A DNA stretch of 64,000 nt from Desulfobacterales bacterium. Lineage in GTDB: Bacteria; Desulfobacterota; Desulfobacteria; Desulfobacterales; JAEINQ01. The notes below the pieces were generated by a model, which saw only the letters and a list, made by a program, of their open reading frames with translations, had not been told where the DNA came from and did no database searches. The stretch lies in the NCBI GenBank assembly GCA_016342285.1, contig JAEINQ010000017.1, positions 30,869 through 94,868 of the forward strand, in the 5' to 3' direction. The position numbers were made by a program, and so were the translations under genes. Below are positions 50,667-60,091 of the stretch, piece after piece (the stretch's first letter is position 1; each line of letters opens with the position of its first letter).

Positions 50667-53333
50667 ATGAAGCAGCAAACAAGCAGATCAACGCGAAACG
50701 GGATGCTGTCCGTATTGCTTACGGTATGGCTGATCGCCTTTTCCGGTTGTGCTGCCCAGAAAGCCGCCGAAAAAGCCGCTGATGCGCCCGAGGCGCCGGC
50801 TGAACCCAAAGCCATTACAGCCGTCCAAACGGCAGAGGATTCTGATTCCATACGGATTTCCATCTCCGGCAACCGTGTCCTGACCTATACATCGGTCAAA
50901 CAGCCGTTTCCTGAGGGGGTGGTGCTCTACTTTCCGGAAACCGTTCTCAATGCCGACGTGGCAGACCTGTATCCGGTGGACAGCGATCCCGTCGATTCCG
51001 TTAAAGTGGCACAACTCGACGACAAGGGACCGACGGCCCGCGTGGAAATTCTTCTGACCGGTGATGCACCGTATCAGGTGGAACGGGACGGAGACGGCCT
51101 TTCGGTCACTTTTGCCAAGCCGTCTTTCGGTGAAACATCGATGGCGGTCGTGCCGGACCAGACGGCTGAGCCGATGGCCGCTGAACCCGCCGAAACACCG
51201 ACCATGGCCATGGCTGCGGCAGGTGGTGATAACGCCGGAGCATCGGCCAATAGACTGCGTGCCGTGACGGCAGACCCCAAGGACAAAGGGGTGACGGTGA
51301 CGATTTTTGCCAACGGGCCCATTGCCGACTATAATTCATTTTCCCTTAAAAACCCCGCACGCATCGTGTTCGACCTCCACAACCTGGACAGCCCTTTCAA
51401 GGGCGAGCAGATCGTCTCGGTTGAAAGCCCCTGGGTTAAGCGGGTGCGTCACTACCGAGACGCCGATAAACTGCGCGTGGTTCTGGACACGGAAAATCAA
51501 TATCTAAACGCTTTTTCTGCCGCTGCCACGGAAAAGGGATTGCGAATCCATGTGGGCGAACTGGCTGCCCTTGCCAGTGACATGGCCTCCCCTGCGCCGG
51601 TGCCTGTATCGGCGGCAACGGCCGGTGTCGCCTGGGTCAATCGAGTCGACTTTGCCAGCGAGGAAGGCGGCAAGTCTACCATTCTTATCGGCACCACCGA
51701 ACAGGTGGAGTACAAGATTAAAAAAGTCAATGACCGGCGTCTGCTCCTGAGCCTGTTCGGCGCCAAGATTCCGGGCTATCGTCAACGTCCCCTGATCACC
51801 ACGCGTTTTGAGAGTGCCGTGGACCGCGTGACACCGGTGCAGTCAACGACCATGAAGGATACGGCGCTGGTCAACATTGAGCTGCGTGAGGCGGTACCAT
51901 ACTTCGTTGACCAGGTGGACAATTTGCTGATGGTTCACTTGGAACCGTCTGCCGTGCCTCCCAAGGCGGCAGAGGAGGCTGGTCTTCCGGAATGGAAGCA
52001 GGTCCTGGCCCAGACGGCGGAAATCCTGCCGGAAGCGGCCGGTGCTGATGAAATGACGTCGGGCAATCTGGAAGAGAAACGGACCCGTACCCGGACGGGC
52101 GCGGGAAAGTTTACCGGCGAGAAAATTGCCCTGGATTTTTATGAAACCGACATCAAGAATGTCTTTCGTATTTTACGGGAGGTCAGCGGCAAGAACTACG
52201 CCATCGACAAGGACGTCACCGGCAAGGTGACCCTTTCCCTGGAAAAACCGGTTCCCTGGGACCAGGTGCTGGATCTGGTTCTGCGGATGAATCAGTTGGG
52301 CATGGTCTATGAGGGCGATATCGTTCGCGTGGCCACTCTGACCACGATGAAAAACGAAGAGTCCCTGCGGCAGGCCGCCATGGCCGCGGCTAAAAAAAGC
52401 CTGGATGACCAGCAGGAACTCGAACCCCTGGTTACCGAGTACATTCCCATCAACTACTCCAATGCCAGTGCAGACATATTGCCCCATCTGAAAAATGTGG
52501 TCAGTGCCCGGGGAAAATTGAGCGTTCACGCCGCCACCAATCAGATTATCATCAAGGATACGGCCGACCGCGTTGCCGAGGCCAAGGCGCTGGTCCGTGA
52601 ACTCGACCAGGTCACCCGTCAGGTGCTTATCGAGGCGCGGGTCGTCGAGGCCACTTCAAACTTTACAAGGACTTTGGGGGCCAAGTTTTCGGTGGGTCCC
52701 GGCACCGGCACCACATGGAACAGTTCGAATCTCGGGGGAGACTGGGATCTGAACGTGGCGTCCAATTATGTGACAAGCCCAACGGCTGCTTTTAACTTTG
52801 GCAGAATTATCGGATCTCCGCTGACCCTTAACGCAGAACTTCAGGCTTCTGAGACCGAAAGCGAGACCAAAACGATTTCCGCTCCCAAAATTCTGACCAT
52901 GGATAATAAAGCCGCCACCATCAAAACGGGGACCAGCTACCCCATCAGCAAACTCGATGCCAACGGTAATTCCACTACGGAGTTCAAGGACATTGTACTC
53001 AGCTTGACGGTGACGCCCCATGTCACCCTGGACGATCGCATCAGTCTGGTGATCAATATCTCCAAAAATGATGTCGGTGCCCAGATCGGCAGCAACGTGT
53101 CGTTTACCGTCAATGAGGCCAATACGGAACTGTTGCTCAATGACGGCGATACGGTGGTGATCGGCGGCATTACCAAAACCAACAAGGTCAACAGCGACGA
53201 GGGGGTTCCGGGGCTATCAAAGATGCCCATTCTCGGCTGGCTCTTTAAAAGCAAAACGCGGACAAAAACCATGAACGAACTGCTGATTTTCATCACACCG
53301 CGGATTCTCAAATTGGATCAAAAGGAAGGATAG
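50667..53333 (+). CDS. pilQ: Type IV pilus secretin PilQ
   Basis: 888 residues. A lipoprotein-like export signal (IAFSGCAAQ, Cys about residue 28), AMIN domains (about 55-140, 200-290 and 320-420), an STN/N0 domain (about 490-560, KIALDFYETDIKNVFRILREVSGKN), an N1-type secretin repeat and the secretin core from about 650 with VLIEARVVEATSNFTRTLGAKF, TGTSYPISK and NELLIFITPRIL at the end. It is the outer-membrane pore through which the pilus exits. A strong terminator follows. Confidence 0.95.
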   Translation: MKQQTSRSTRNGMLSVLLTVWLIAFSGCAAQKAAEKAADAPEAPAEPKAITAVQTAEDSDSIRISISGNRVLTYTSVKQPFPEGVVLYFPETVLNADVADLYPVDSDPVDSVKVAQLDDKGPTARVEILLTGDAPYQVERDGDGLSVTFAKPSFGETSMAVVPDQTAEPMAAEPAETPTMAMAAAGGDNAGASANRLRAVTADPKDKGVTVTIFANGPIADYNSFSLKNPARIVFDLHNLDSPFKGEQIVSVESPWVKRVRHYRDADKLRVVLDTENQYLNAFSAAATEKGLRIHVGELAALASDMASPAPVPVSAATAGVAWVNRVDFASEEGGKSTILIGTTEQVEYKIKKVNDRRLLLSLFGAKIPGYRQRPLITTRFESAVDRVTPVQSTTMKDTALVNIELREAVPYFVDQVDNLLMVHLEPSAVPPKAAEEAGLPEWKQVLAQTAEILPEAAGADEMTSGNLEEKRTRTRTGAGKFTGEKIALDFYETDIKNVFRILREVSGKNYAIDKDVTGKVTLSLEKPVPWDQVLDLVLRMNQLGMVYEGDIVRVATLTTMKNEESLRQAAMAAAKKSLDDQQELEPLVTEYIPINYSNASADILPHLKNVVSARGKLSVHAATNQIIIKDTADRVAEAKALVRELDQVTRQVLIEARVVEATSNFTRTLGAKFSVGPGTGTTWNSSNLGGDWDLNVASNYVTSPTAAFNFGRIIGSPLTLNAELQASETESETKTISAPKILTMDNKAATIKTGTSYPISKLDANGNSTTEFKDIVLSLTVTPHVTLDDRISLVINISKNDVGAQIGSNVSFTVNEANTELLLNDGDTVVIGGITKTNKVNSDEGVPGLSKMPILGWLFKSKTRTKTMNELLIFITPRILKLDQKEG

Positions 53334-53369
53334 GCAACACCACTACACATACGGGCAGAACAGCGAGCC

Positions 53370-53405
53370 AAAGGGGGGACCGGTGTCGGTCCCCCCTTTG
53401 TTTTG
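53370..53405 (+). terminator. Rho-independent terminator after pilQ
   Basis: AAAGGGGGGACC (53370-53381) pairs perfectly with GGTCCCCCCTTT (53388-53399) and is followed by GTTTTG. Confidence 0.88.
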
Positions 53406-53470
53406 GCGTCTTTATGGCTTTGTGGTAAATCTGAAATTTTTTATGAGACCGTCAAAACTGATGGGTACGA
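53400..53470 (+). repeat. Degenerate half copy of the TTTGTGG repeat
   Basis: GCGTCTTTATGGCTTTGTGG, then TAAATCTGAAATTTTTTATG, matches the right arm of the elements at 15686-15810 and 29148-29265. The left arm is missing. Confidence 0.55.
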
Positions 53471-53527
53471 AAAAAAGTCGCCGACATGCCGGTTTTTTTA
53501 TTCGCCATGAATTGCATTTTTCGCGGA

Positions 53528-53555
53528 TGGGCACCTATGGATGGAAACTAACTTA
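53528..53555 (-). repeat. Half copy of the TTTCCATCCATA palindromic repeat
   Basis: On the minus strand: AGTTAGTTTCCATCCATAGG, matching the left end of the element at 41062-41201. It overlaps the 3' end of the PilW-like gene. Confidence 0.5.
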
Positions 53556-54341
53556 TTTGAGCTTTTCCATGGCCAGGCGGGCCTTTTCGGCCAGTTGGGT
53601 TTCCGGTACCAGAGCCAGAACCATTTTATAGGATAGGCGGGCCTTGGCATTGTCCCCGGCCCGGGTATGGGCCTGGGCCAGGATCATATGGATTTCGGCC
53701 AGATTGGGAGCAAACCGTATGGCCCTTTCCAAATAGGTCACGGAAAGTTGAATTTTGCCCGTTTCCATGAAGGTTCTGCCGAGGCCGACCAGGGCCTTGA
53801 GATACGTTCCATCCTTTGGGAATCCGTCTTCGTAATGTTGCAGGGTGTCCCGGTAGTACTTTTCGGCTTTGCCGTAATCGGCCTTGTTGTAATAGGCCCA
53901 ACCCAAATTCAGAAACGCGTAATGGGGCGTGGCGTAAAGCAAATCCTGGGAAAGCCTTTCCAAATGGGCGATGGCCAGGTCCCATTGCCCAATTTTCAAA
54001 TAGGCCGTCGACAGGTTGTTTAGCGCATTGGGCCAATCCTGTTTAAGTTCGACCGCCTTTTTGAAGTGGGTTATGGCCAGGTCCAGCCGGTCTTTGTCCA
54101 TGTAGGTCAGCCCCAGATCGTTTTGAAGGAGGGGGTCTTTGTCATAGAGCTTTTCGGCCTTGATCAATTCCATGAGGGCCATGGTCGTCTTACCTTCAAC
54201 CAGGTAGGCCTCCCCCAGATCCCGAAGACTTTCCGATTGCCTTTTTCTCTGTTCAAGACTAACCGTTGTACATGATGCCAGCACAAAGGCAGCAGCGCAA
54301 AGAAAGACCAATCCGATTCGGTGCATGCGTCGGTATCTCAT
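53553..54341 (-). CDS. PilW/PilF-like TPR lipoprotein
   Basis: 262 residues; AAAGGG precedes the ATG at 54341. A lipobox VLASC (Cys about residue 24) follows the export signal. At least five TPR units are visible (RDLGEAYLVEGKTTMALMEL, PLLQNDLGLTYMDKDRLDLA, NALNNLSTAYLKIGQWDLA, FLNLGWAYYNKADYGKAEKY, HMILAQAHTRAGDNAKARL). PilF/PilW lipoproteins help PilQ secretin multimers form at the outer membrane. It is convergent with pilQ. Confidence 0.88.
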   Translation of the reverse strand: MRYRRMHRIGLVFLCAAAFVLASCTTVSLEQRKRQSESLRDLGEAYLVEGKTTMALMELIKAEKLYDKDPLLQNDLGLTYMDKDRLDLAITHFKKAVELKQDWPNALNNLSTAYLKIGQWDLAIAHLERLSQDLLYATPHYAFLNLGWAYYNKADYGKAEKYYRDTLQHYEDGFPKDGTYLKALVGLGRTFMETGKIQLSVTYLERAIRFAPNLAEIHMILAQAHTRAGDNAKARLSYKMVLALVPETQLAEKARLAMEKLK

Positions 54342-54377
54342 TGTAACCCTTTCGATTCGGGTGAGTGGTGCGTTGGG

Positions 54378-56210
54378 TCATGCTTCTTTATCTTCGAGGT
54401 CGGGTCGATTGCCGGGGCCACTCTCCCTGGAGAGCTCAATGATTCGTATCCCTTTTCCGCTGAGAAAGTCACTGATGGCTGGATTCAGATCCAGATCGGT
54501 GAACAGAAGATCGTCGGTGTCGGCATTGCGAACCAGGAATCCCGGCACCATAACGGTGGTGTTTTTATCCGCCGGTCGACCGGTGGCAAGGATGGCGGGA
54601 TTTTCCGTTACATCCGCTTCCATGGCGGTCAAGAGTTTTTTCACCATGGTGCCAGGCCGGTCATCACGGGTGATCTGAACGATACGAAACCCGCTTTTTT
54701 CAATGGCTTCAACGGCATCGCCGTAAAGATCTTCGAAATCAACGAACAGGGGGGTGCCGCCGGGAGTCGTTACCAAATTGGATACGGCCGACACCTGGAT
54801 ACCGGCGTAAGGAAAGGTGATGGTCACATTCTCGGCGTATCGGTATCCCATGGCGAAGATCAGGTTGCGGACAAAGGCGCGATGGGGAGCCGGTTTAATG
54901 ATGATCGGTTTCGGTGGTGACGGCGGACAGGGTCTCTCCTTCGGGGCAACCTCGGTTCTGCTGGCCGGGGGGCGCACCACGTCGCGAATGATGATCTGGC
55001 GATCGGCCAGATAGCGTGTCAGCGGGGCCGGGGTGCGCTGGGACGGGTCGTCGATGACCGTGATGCAAAGATGCCCCGGGGCACCGTCTTCCGATGCCGG
55101 CAGGGGGAGAATCCATCGTGCCTGAACGGAAAAATGCAGACCGTCGGCTGTCAGCTCGACGTGGGTCTGTTTTTCGGAACCGTTGATTGTCCAGCTGACA
55201 GCGTCCAGAATGGAGGCCATGTCAGACCCCGGAGCCATCAAGATGGGGCTGGCGTTGTTCCAGTGGTTTCGGACGGCATCGATAAGGGTGCCTGCATCCC
55301 AGTCCGGCGGATGAAACAGAAGCCTGCGGCCGTCCGACAGGGTCATGACCGGCACCTCGGCCATATCCATGGGCAGGTCTTCGCTCCCTTGCCTGGGAAA
55401 GTAGAAGATCCCCTTGTCCAGTAACTTTGCGTCCAGCACCGAAGCGGCCTGTTCCAGGCCGGCGTTGGCGCCCGATGGCTCCGGTTCGTTTTGTCGCAGC
55501 GTATCATAAAGGTCGTAGCCGGTCCTTACCGGAGCGAATTCGGTCGGGGTGTCGGTTGATGGCCTCGTAACCGACGTTGCACCGGTCGCTGGAACCGACA
55601 TACCGTCGAGGTCGGGAAGCTGAACCCATTGCCCCACGTAAATGCGGCTCAAATCCTTGATTGTCGGATTGGCCAGTTGAAACCGTCGCAGCCCATTTCG
55701 ATAGGCATCGGTGCCGTAGTCGCCGAAACGACCGGCCACCAGTTTTGAAACGCAGTCGCCGCGCAGAATTTGGTAGGCGGTTGTGGTGGTGGTCGTGCCG
55801 GGTTTTCTCCCGCCTTTGGACAGGGCCAGAAACGGCACACGAACGATACCGGCGGGATCCTCTGCCAGAAGGCTGCGGCTCAACTCTTTGAGGGGAATAA
55901 GAATGTGCTGGCCCGGCCGGATGGTGTCGATATCTCGGATGTGGGGGTTGATCCGTTTGAACAGCTTAAGGAATCGGGGAAAGTCCGCCTGGGCGATTTC
56001 CCCGCGGAGTTTGAAGATTTTCAGCACCCAGTCCTTTTCCCGGACCACATAGGGGTCACAGAGAATCTCACGGCCGCTGTCCTGTCGGACGAGATAGTTT
56101 TTGTAGGCGAGTCCCGCCATTGCAGGCCCGCTGTCCAGGCCCGAAACGGTTGCCAGGGCACATATGGCCACGGCGGCGCAAAGGCCCTTTATGGCGTTGG
56201 ATGTGGCCAT
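54378..56210 (-). CDS. Exported LysM-domain protein of unknown function (610 aa)
   Basis: An export signal (about 1-32, ending GPAMAGLA) precedes two LysM-like regions: about 37-107 (YLVRQDSGREILCDPYVVRE, ending TIRPGQHILIPL) and about 145-200 (YQILRGDCVSKLVAGRFGDY, ending IYVGQWVQLPDL). LysM binds peptidoglycan. The rest has no fold I can name; VTITFPYAGIQVSAVSNLVT and alternating strand/loop segments (about 470-600) look globular. It lies 36 bases upstream of the PilW-like gene and four bases downstream of the threonine synthase stop, so it may share their transcript. Confidence 0.8.
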   Translation of the reverse strand: MATSNAIKGLCAAVAICALATVSGLDSGPAMAGLAYKNYLVRQDSGREILCDPYVVREKDWVLKIFKLRGEIAQADFPRFLKLFKRINPHIRDIDTIRPGQHILIPLKELSRSLLAEDPAGIVRVPFLALSKGGRKPGTTTTTTAYQILRGDCVSKLVAGRFGDYGTDAYRNGLRRFQLANPTIKDLSRIYVGQWVQLPDLDGMSVPATGATSVTRPSTDTPTEFAPVRTGYDLYDTLRQNEPEPSGANAGLEQAASVLDAKLLDKGIFYFPRQGSEDLPMDMAEVPVMTLSDGRRLLFHPPDWDAGTLIDAVRNHWNNASPILMAPGSDMASILDAVSWTINGSEKQTHVELTADGLHFSVQARWILPLPASEDGAPGHLCITVIDDPSQRTPAPLTRYLADRQIIIRDVVRPPASRTEVAPKERPCPPSPPKPIIIKPAPHRAFVRNLIFAMGYRYAENVTITFPYAGIQVSAVSNLVTTPGGTPLFVDFEDLYGDAVEAIEKSGFRIVQITRDDRPGTMVKKLLTAMEADVTENPAILATGRPADKNTTVMVPGFLVRNADTDDLLFTDLDLNPAISDFLSGKGIRIIELSRESGPGNRPDLEDKEA

Positions 56211-56213
56211 GGG

Positions 56214-57710
56214 TTAGTGTAGACCGAGTTTTTGGGCAATGTCCCGGCTCACGCTCGCAACGAACCGATCGAAGTCCTTGCCTGTAAGCGGCAGTCCGGG
56301 AGCTGGCACCTTGTCCAGATCCGCGGGATGAATCAGTACCGGCGCATTGAGCAGTTGCGGGTCCGGCGTGATGCCGTATTCTTCAGGGAACCGCCCCTGG
56401 AAATACATTTCCTGAAAGCCGGCAAATTTCAGGGCGTGGGCCGTCGAATCGATCACCGCCGTCTCCCGGGCAGAGACCAGACCGCGCTTTGCCGCCTGAA
56501 CCAGCCCGGCCAGACATTCGCCCCCGTGGGTGCAGGCGATGTGACCGTTGCGGTTGGCCGTCAACTCCCAGTCCATGATCTCTTGCTCCGTGACTTCTAC
56601 AAAAAAGACCCGGGGCTCTCCGGCCAGGCGACTGTAAAGCTGCTCCAGATGGATCACCCGGGGCATGGAGACCGGATTGCCGATCATGGCGGCCTGGGCA
56701 GCGCTGGGTTGGACCGTCACCGGGGCAAAACGGCGCTTTTGGGAATCGGGTTCCTGGTAATAGCGAAAGACCGGATTGGCGTGATGGGACTGGACGCCGA
56801 TAATTTTGGGCAGGTGATCGATAACACCGGCCTGGAGAAATTTGATGAACCCGCTCATCACCGCCGTGATGTTTCCGGCGTTACCGATCGGCACCACCAC
56901 CACGATGTCCTTTACGTCGTATGAGAAATCCTGGGCGATTTCGTAGCTGTACGATTCCTGGCCAAGAATCCGCCAGGCGTTTTTGGAATTGAGCAGGGCC
57001 ACGGGGTAGTCTTCGCTCAGGGCCTCGACCACTTTCATGCAGTCATCAAAAACGCCGGGAATTTCAAATACGGCCGCCCCGCTGCCCAGGGGTTGGGAGA
57101 GTTGCTGGGGGGTGACCTTGCCGTGGGGCAGGAGAACGGCGGATTTGACCCGGGGGCGCAGGTAGGCGGCGTAGAGCGCTGCGGCGGCCGATGTATCGCC
57201 GGTGGAGGCGCAAACGGCCAGCACTTCGGAGACCTTGCCGGTCTGAATCAGGTACTGGATGTAGCTCATGGCGCTGGCCATGCCCCGATCCTTGAAGGAG
57301 GCGCTGGGATTCTGGCCGTCGTTTTTGAAAAAGAAGCGAAAGCCCGCCTGTTGCTGAAGCGCTGCGTTGGCTTCCACAATGGGGGTATGTCCTTCGCCCA
57401 GATAGACCACCGCATCCAGGGGGATTACCGGGCCGATAAACTCATGAAACCGGTAGATCCCTTTCATGGCAGGGATCCGGAGCATCTTGCGATAGTCAAA
57501 GAGGCGGTGCCAGGTCTTTTGGGGTACTTTTTTGAGTCGGTCGAACTGCTCGTCGTGGAGCAGCAGCACCTGCCCGCAGGATGGACAAGTGTAGAGCAGT
57601 TCCTCGATACCCGCTTCCAGGTTGCAGCCCAGGCAGCGATAGACCAGGCGTCCCGATGGCTCGGGAATGATCAGCGGTTGCAGGTCCTTCGGAAAGTCTT
57701 CACGTTTCAT
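56214..57710 (-). CDS. thrC: Threonine synthase
   Basis: 498 residues. An N-terminal zinc-ribbon-like segment ([20 protein letters not shown], then SCGQVLLL) precedes a fold-type II PLP enzyme with [10 protein letters not shown], the PLP lysine in [17 protein letters not shown] (about residue 140), [15 protein letters not shown] and [18 protein letters not shown]. It converts O-phosphohomoserine to threonine. The zinc ribbon is seen in a subset of threonine synthases. The ATG overlaps the serS stop by four bases. Confidence 0.93.
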   Translation of the reverse strand: MKREDFPKDLQPLIIPEPSGRLVYRCLGCNLEAGIEELLYTCPSCGQVLLLHDEQFDRLKKVPQKTWHRLFDYRKMLRIPAMKGIYRFHEFIGPVIPLDAVVYLGEGHTPIVEANAALQQQAGFRFFFKNDGQNPSASFKDRGMASAMSYIQYLIQTGKVSEVLAVCASTGDTSAAAALYAAYLRPRVKSAVLLPHGKVTPQQLSQPLGSGAAVFEIPGVFDDCMKVVEALSEDYPVALLNSKNAWRILGQESYSYEIAQDFSYDVKDIVVVVPIGNAGNITAVMSGFIKFLQAGVIDHLPKIIGVQSHHANPVFRYYQEPDSQKRRFAPVTVQPSAAQAAMIGNPVSMPRVIHLEQLYSRLAGEPRVFFVEVTEQEIMDWELTANRNGHIACTHGGECLAGLVQAAKRGLVSARETAVIDSTAHALKFAGFQEMYFQGRFPEEYGITPDPQLLNAPVLIHPADLDKVPAPGLPLTGKDFDRFVASVSRDIAQKLGLH

Positions 57711-58981
57711 GGGGTGATGCGCTCCATACCGCCCATATACGGGCGTAGGGCCTCGGGGACGATCACCGATCCGTCGGCCTGCTGGTAGTTTTCCAAAATG
57801 GCGGCCAGGGTCCGGCCAACAGCCAGACCGGATCCGTTGAGGGTGTGGACCAGTTCAGTCCCTTTTTTGCCTTTGCGTTTGAACCGGATGTTGGCGCGCC
57901 GGGCCTGAAAGCTTTCGCAGTTGCTGCAGGAGCTGATCTCCCGGTAGATCCCCTGGGCAGGCATCCAGACTTCGATGTCGTAAGTCTTGGCCGCTGAAAA
58001 ACCCATGTCGCCGGTACACAGGGTAATGACCTGAAAGGGAAGGCCGAGTCGGGCCAGAATGGTTTCGGCGTTGGCCAGCATGGCTTCGAGTTCGTCGTAG
58101 GAGGTTTCCGGGTGGCTGAACTTGACCATCTCCACCTTGTTGAACTGGTGCTGGCGGATCAGGCCCCGGGTGTCCTTGCCGTAGCTGCCGGCCTCGGATC
58201 GGAAGCACGGTGTATGGGCGGTATAGTAGATGGGAAGATCGGCCTCATCGAGCACCTCTCCGGCGTGGATGTTGGTCAGCGGCACTTCGGCGGTGGGGAT
58301 CATGAAGTAGTCCCACCCGTCAATCTTGAACAGGTCTTCTTGGAATTTGGGCAGTTGGCCGGTGCCGGTCATGGTCTGGCGGTTGACCATAAAGGGCGGC
58401 AGGACTTCGCGGTAGCCGTGCTCGATGGTGTGGATGTCGAGCATGAAGTTGGCAAGGGCCCGTTCGAGCCGGGCACCGTGTCCGAAGTACAGGGGAAAGC
58501 GCGCGCCGGTGATGCGCGAGGCCCGCTCAAAGTCGAAGATGCCCAGGGTGTCCCCCACATCCCAGTGGGCCTTGGGCGCAAAGTCCATTTCCGGCCGGTC
58601 CCCGACCTGTTTTTCCAGCCGATTGTCGGTTTCGTCCTTTCCCACGGGGATCGACGCATGGGGCAGGTTGGGTATCGTCATAAGCACTTGGCCTACCGCT
58701 GCTTCGTCTGCACCAAGCGACTTTTCCAGTTCCTTGATGCGCCCTGAGACCTCGCGCATTTGCGTAACCGAAACATCGGCGTTTTCGCCGGCCTTTTTCA
58801 TGGTAGCGATTTCGTCCGAAACCGTGTTCCGGCGATGTCTCAATTCCTCGATCTCCTGGAGCAGATCCCGCCGTCTGGCATCGCTGGCCATCAGTGCGTC
58901 CAGATCCACATCCTTGCTCCGGGTGGCCATGGCCTGGCGGATCGACTCCAAATTTTGCCGTATGAACTTGATTTCAAGCAT
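57707..58981 (-). CDS. serS: Seryl-tRNA synthetase
   Basis: 424 residues. The N-terminal long coiled-coil arm (about 30-100) binds tRNA-Ser. Class II motifs follow: motif 2 [22 protein letters not shown] (given here as its key part), the motif region [13 protein letters not shown], and motif 3 with [19 protein letters not shown]. The upstream region (58982-59194) has TTGACT words on both strands that could serve serS and the divergent folate gene. Coupled to thrC by ATGA. Confidence 0.96.
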   Translation of the reverse strand: MLEIKFIRQNLESIRQAMATRSKDVDLDALMASDARRRDLLQEIEELRHRRNTVSDEIATMKKAGENADVSVTQMREVSGRIKELEKSLGADEAAVGQVLMTIPNLPHASIPVGKDETDNRLEKQVGDRPEMDFAPKAHWDVGDTLGIFDFERASRITGARFPLYFGHGARLERALANFMLDIHTIEHGYREVLPPFMVNRQTMTGTGQLPKFQEDLFKIDGWDYFMIPTAEVPLTNIHAGEVLDEADLPIYYTAHTPCFRSEAGSYGKDTRGLIRQHQFNKVEMVKFSHPETSYDELEAMLANAETILARLGLPFQVITLCTGDMGFSAAKTYDIEVWMPAQGIYREISSCSNCESFQARRANIRFKRKGKKGTELVHTLNGSGLAVGRTLAAILENYQQADGSVIVPEALRPYMGGMERITP

Positions 58982-59194
58982 AACGCGTCCTATATTTACA
59001 GTTTACGGAAACGCTTGGGGCTGAGACCGGTCAAAATGGCATGGGGATGAATCGTGCCCGCCGTGCCGGGCCGGCCGGTTTAGCGAGTAAGTAGTACGGG
59101 AGGCCCATTTAGTCAATGATTATTATAGGTTGACTTTGGTCGGCGAGCCGGTGTAAGAAAAAAAACTTTCTCAATACGAGCCAGGAGAGGCCAG

Positions 59195-59782
59195 ATGGAG
59201 GAAATTCAAGCGGCAAAGGCGGAAGCGCGAGAAACCGTGGCAAAGGCCCGCGAAGCGCTATCTGAGGCGGAGATCACGGGGAAAACAAAAACCATTGAGA
59301 ACCGACTCTTTGAGTTTGCCAATTTTCTAGAGTCCAACATCGTTATGATGTACATGGCGGGTCCCAGCCATGTGGCATCCCGGGATATGGTAAAAAAATG
59401 TTATGAATTTAACAAGATAGTCGTTCTTCCCGCCTTTGACGCGAACCACTTCAAAATGACCCTCATGAAGGTGGATAACCTCGACACCGATCTGGTGACC
59501 GGGCCCAGGGGGATTCTGGAGCCGAACCCGCGGCGCTGCAAGGTTGTGCCCATCGACTGTATCGACATCGCCATCATTCCCGGCGTTGCCCTGGACGAAA
59601 AGGGGGGGCGTGTCGGTTCGGGTCAGGGGTATTACGACCGGTTCATTCCCAAGTTGCCCATTACCACCCGGAAGGTGGCCCTGGCCCTGGAAGCCCAGAT
59701 TATTCCCCAGGCACCCATGGAGTCCCATGACAAGCATGTGGACATCATCATTACCGAGAACCGGGTGATTTACAAAATCTGA
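59195..59782 (+). CDS. 5-formyltetrahydrofolate cyclo-ligase
   Basis: 195 residues behind AGGAGAGG. The conserved C-terminal signature GGRVGSGQGYYDRFIPKL (about 138-155) and IAIIPGVALDEK mark the MTHFS family, which turns 5-formyl-THF into 5,10-methenyl-THF using ATP. In many bacteria the gene is near 6S RNA, but I see no convincing 6S-like structure here. It is a single gene with its own terminator. Confidence 0.93.
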   Translation: MEEIQAAKAEARETVAKAREALSEAEITGKTKTIENRLFEFANFLESNIVMMYMAGPSHVASRDMVKKCYEFNKIVVLPAFDANHFKMTLMKVDNLDTDLVTGPRGILEPNPRRCKVVPIDCIDIAIIPGVALDEKGGRVGSGQGYYDRFIPKLPITTRKVALALEAQIIPQAPMESHDKHVDIIITENRVIYKI

Positions 59783-60091
59783 TCCGGTTCAAACCCATCG
59801 AAAAAATACGACAGCCGCCGGCGCAACATTTGCCCGGCGGCTGTTTTATTTGCCCGGTCGTTCGTTTGGTCATCGCCAATCCCTTGGCGACCTCCGACAG
59901 AGGATCTTCGAGATTGCCCGCCTTTTCAACCCGTTATGCTTCTGCCTGAAGGCCTGTCACCGGGCTTGTGTTTGCCAATACCGTTAAGGGAAGCGTTGGG
60001 TTGTCATTTGAGGTGGGATAATGCCATGATGTCCCGCGGGCCGATAAACACCCCATTTACTTTTAGAATCTACGTCCCATGCGAGGATTCC
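59783..60091. other. Intergenic region (309 bp) between convergent genes
   Basis: After the terminator at 59811-59850 the rest shows no supported gene. An inverted pair CGCCAA/TTGGCG (59876-59891) is the only small structure seen. Confidence 0.4.
59811..59850 (+). terminator. Rho-independent terminator after the folate cyclo-ligase gene
   Basis: ACAGCCGCCGG (59811-59821) pairs with CCGGCGGCTGT (59834-59844), followed by TTTATTTG. Confidence 0.88.

Noticed and set aside
58982..59194. 6S RNA upstream of the folate cyclo-ligase
   Set aside because: No long, bulged hairpin of about 180 bases could be drawn, and the spacer is too small once both gene leaders are counted.
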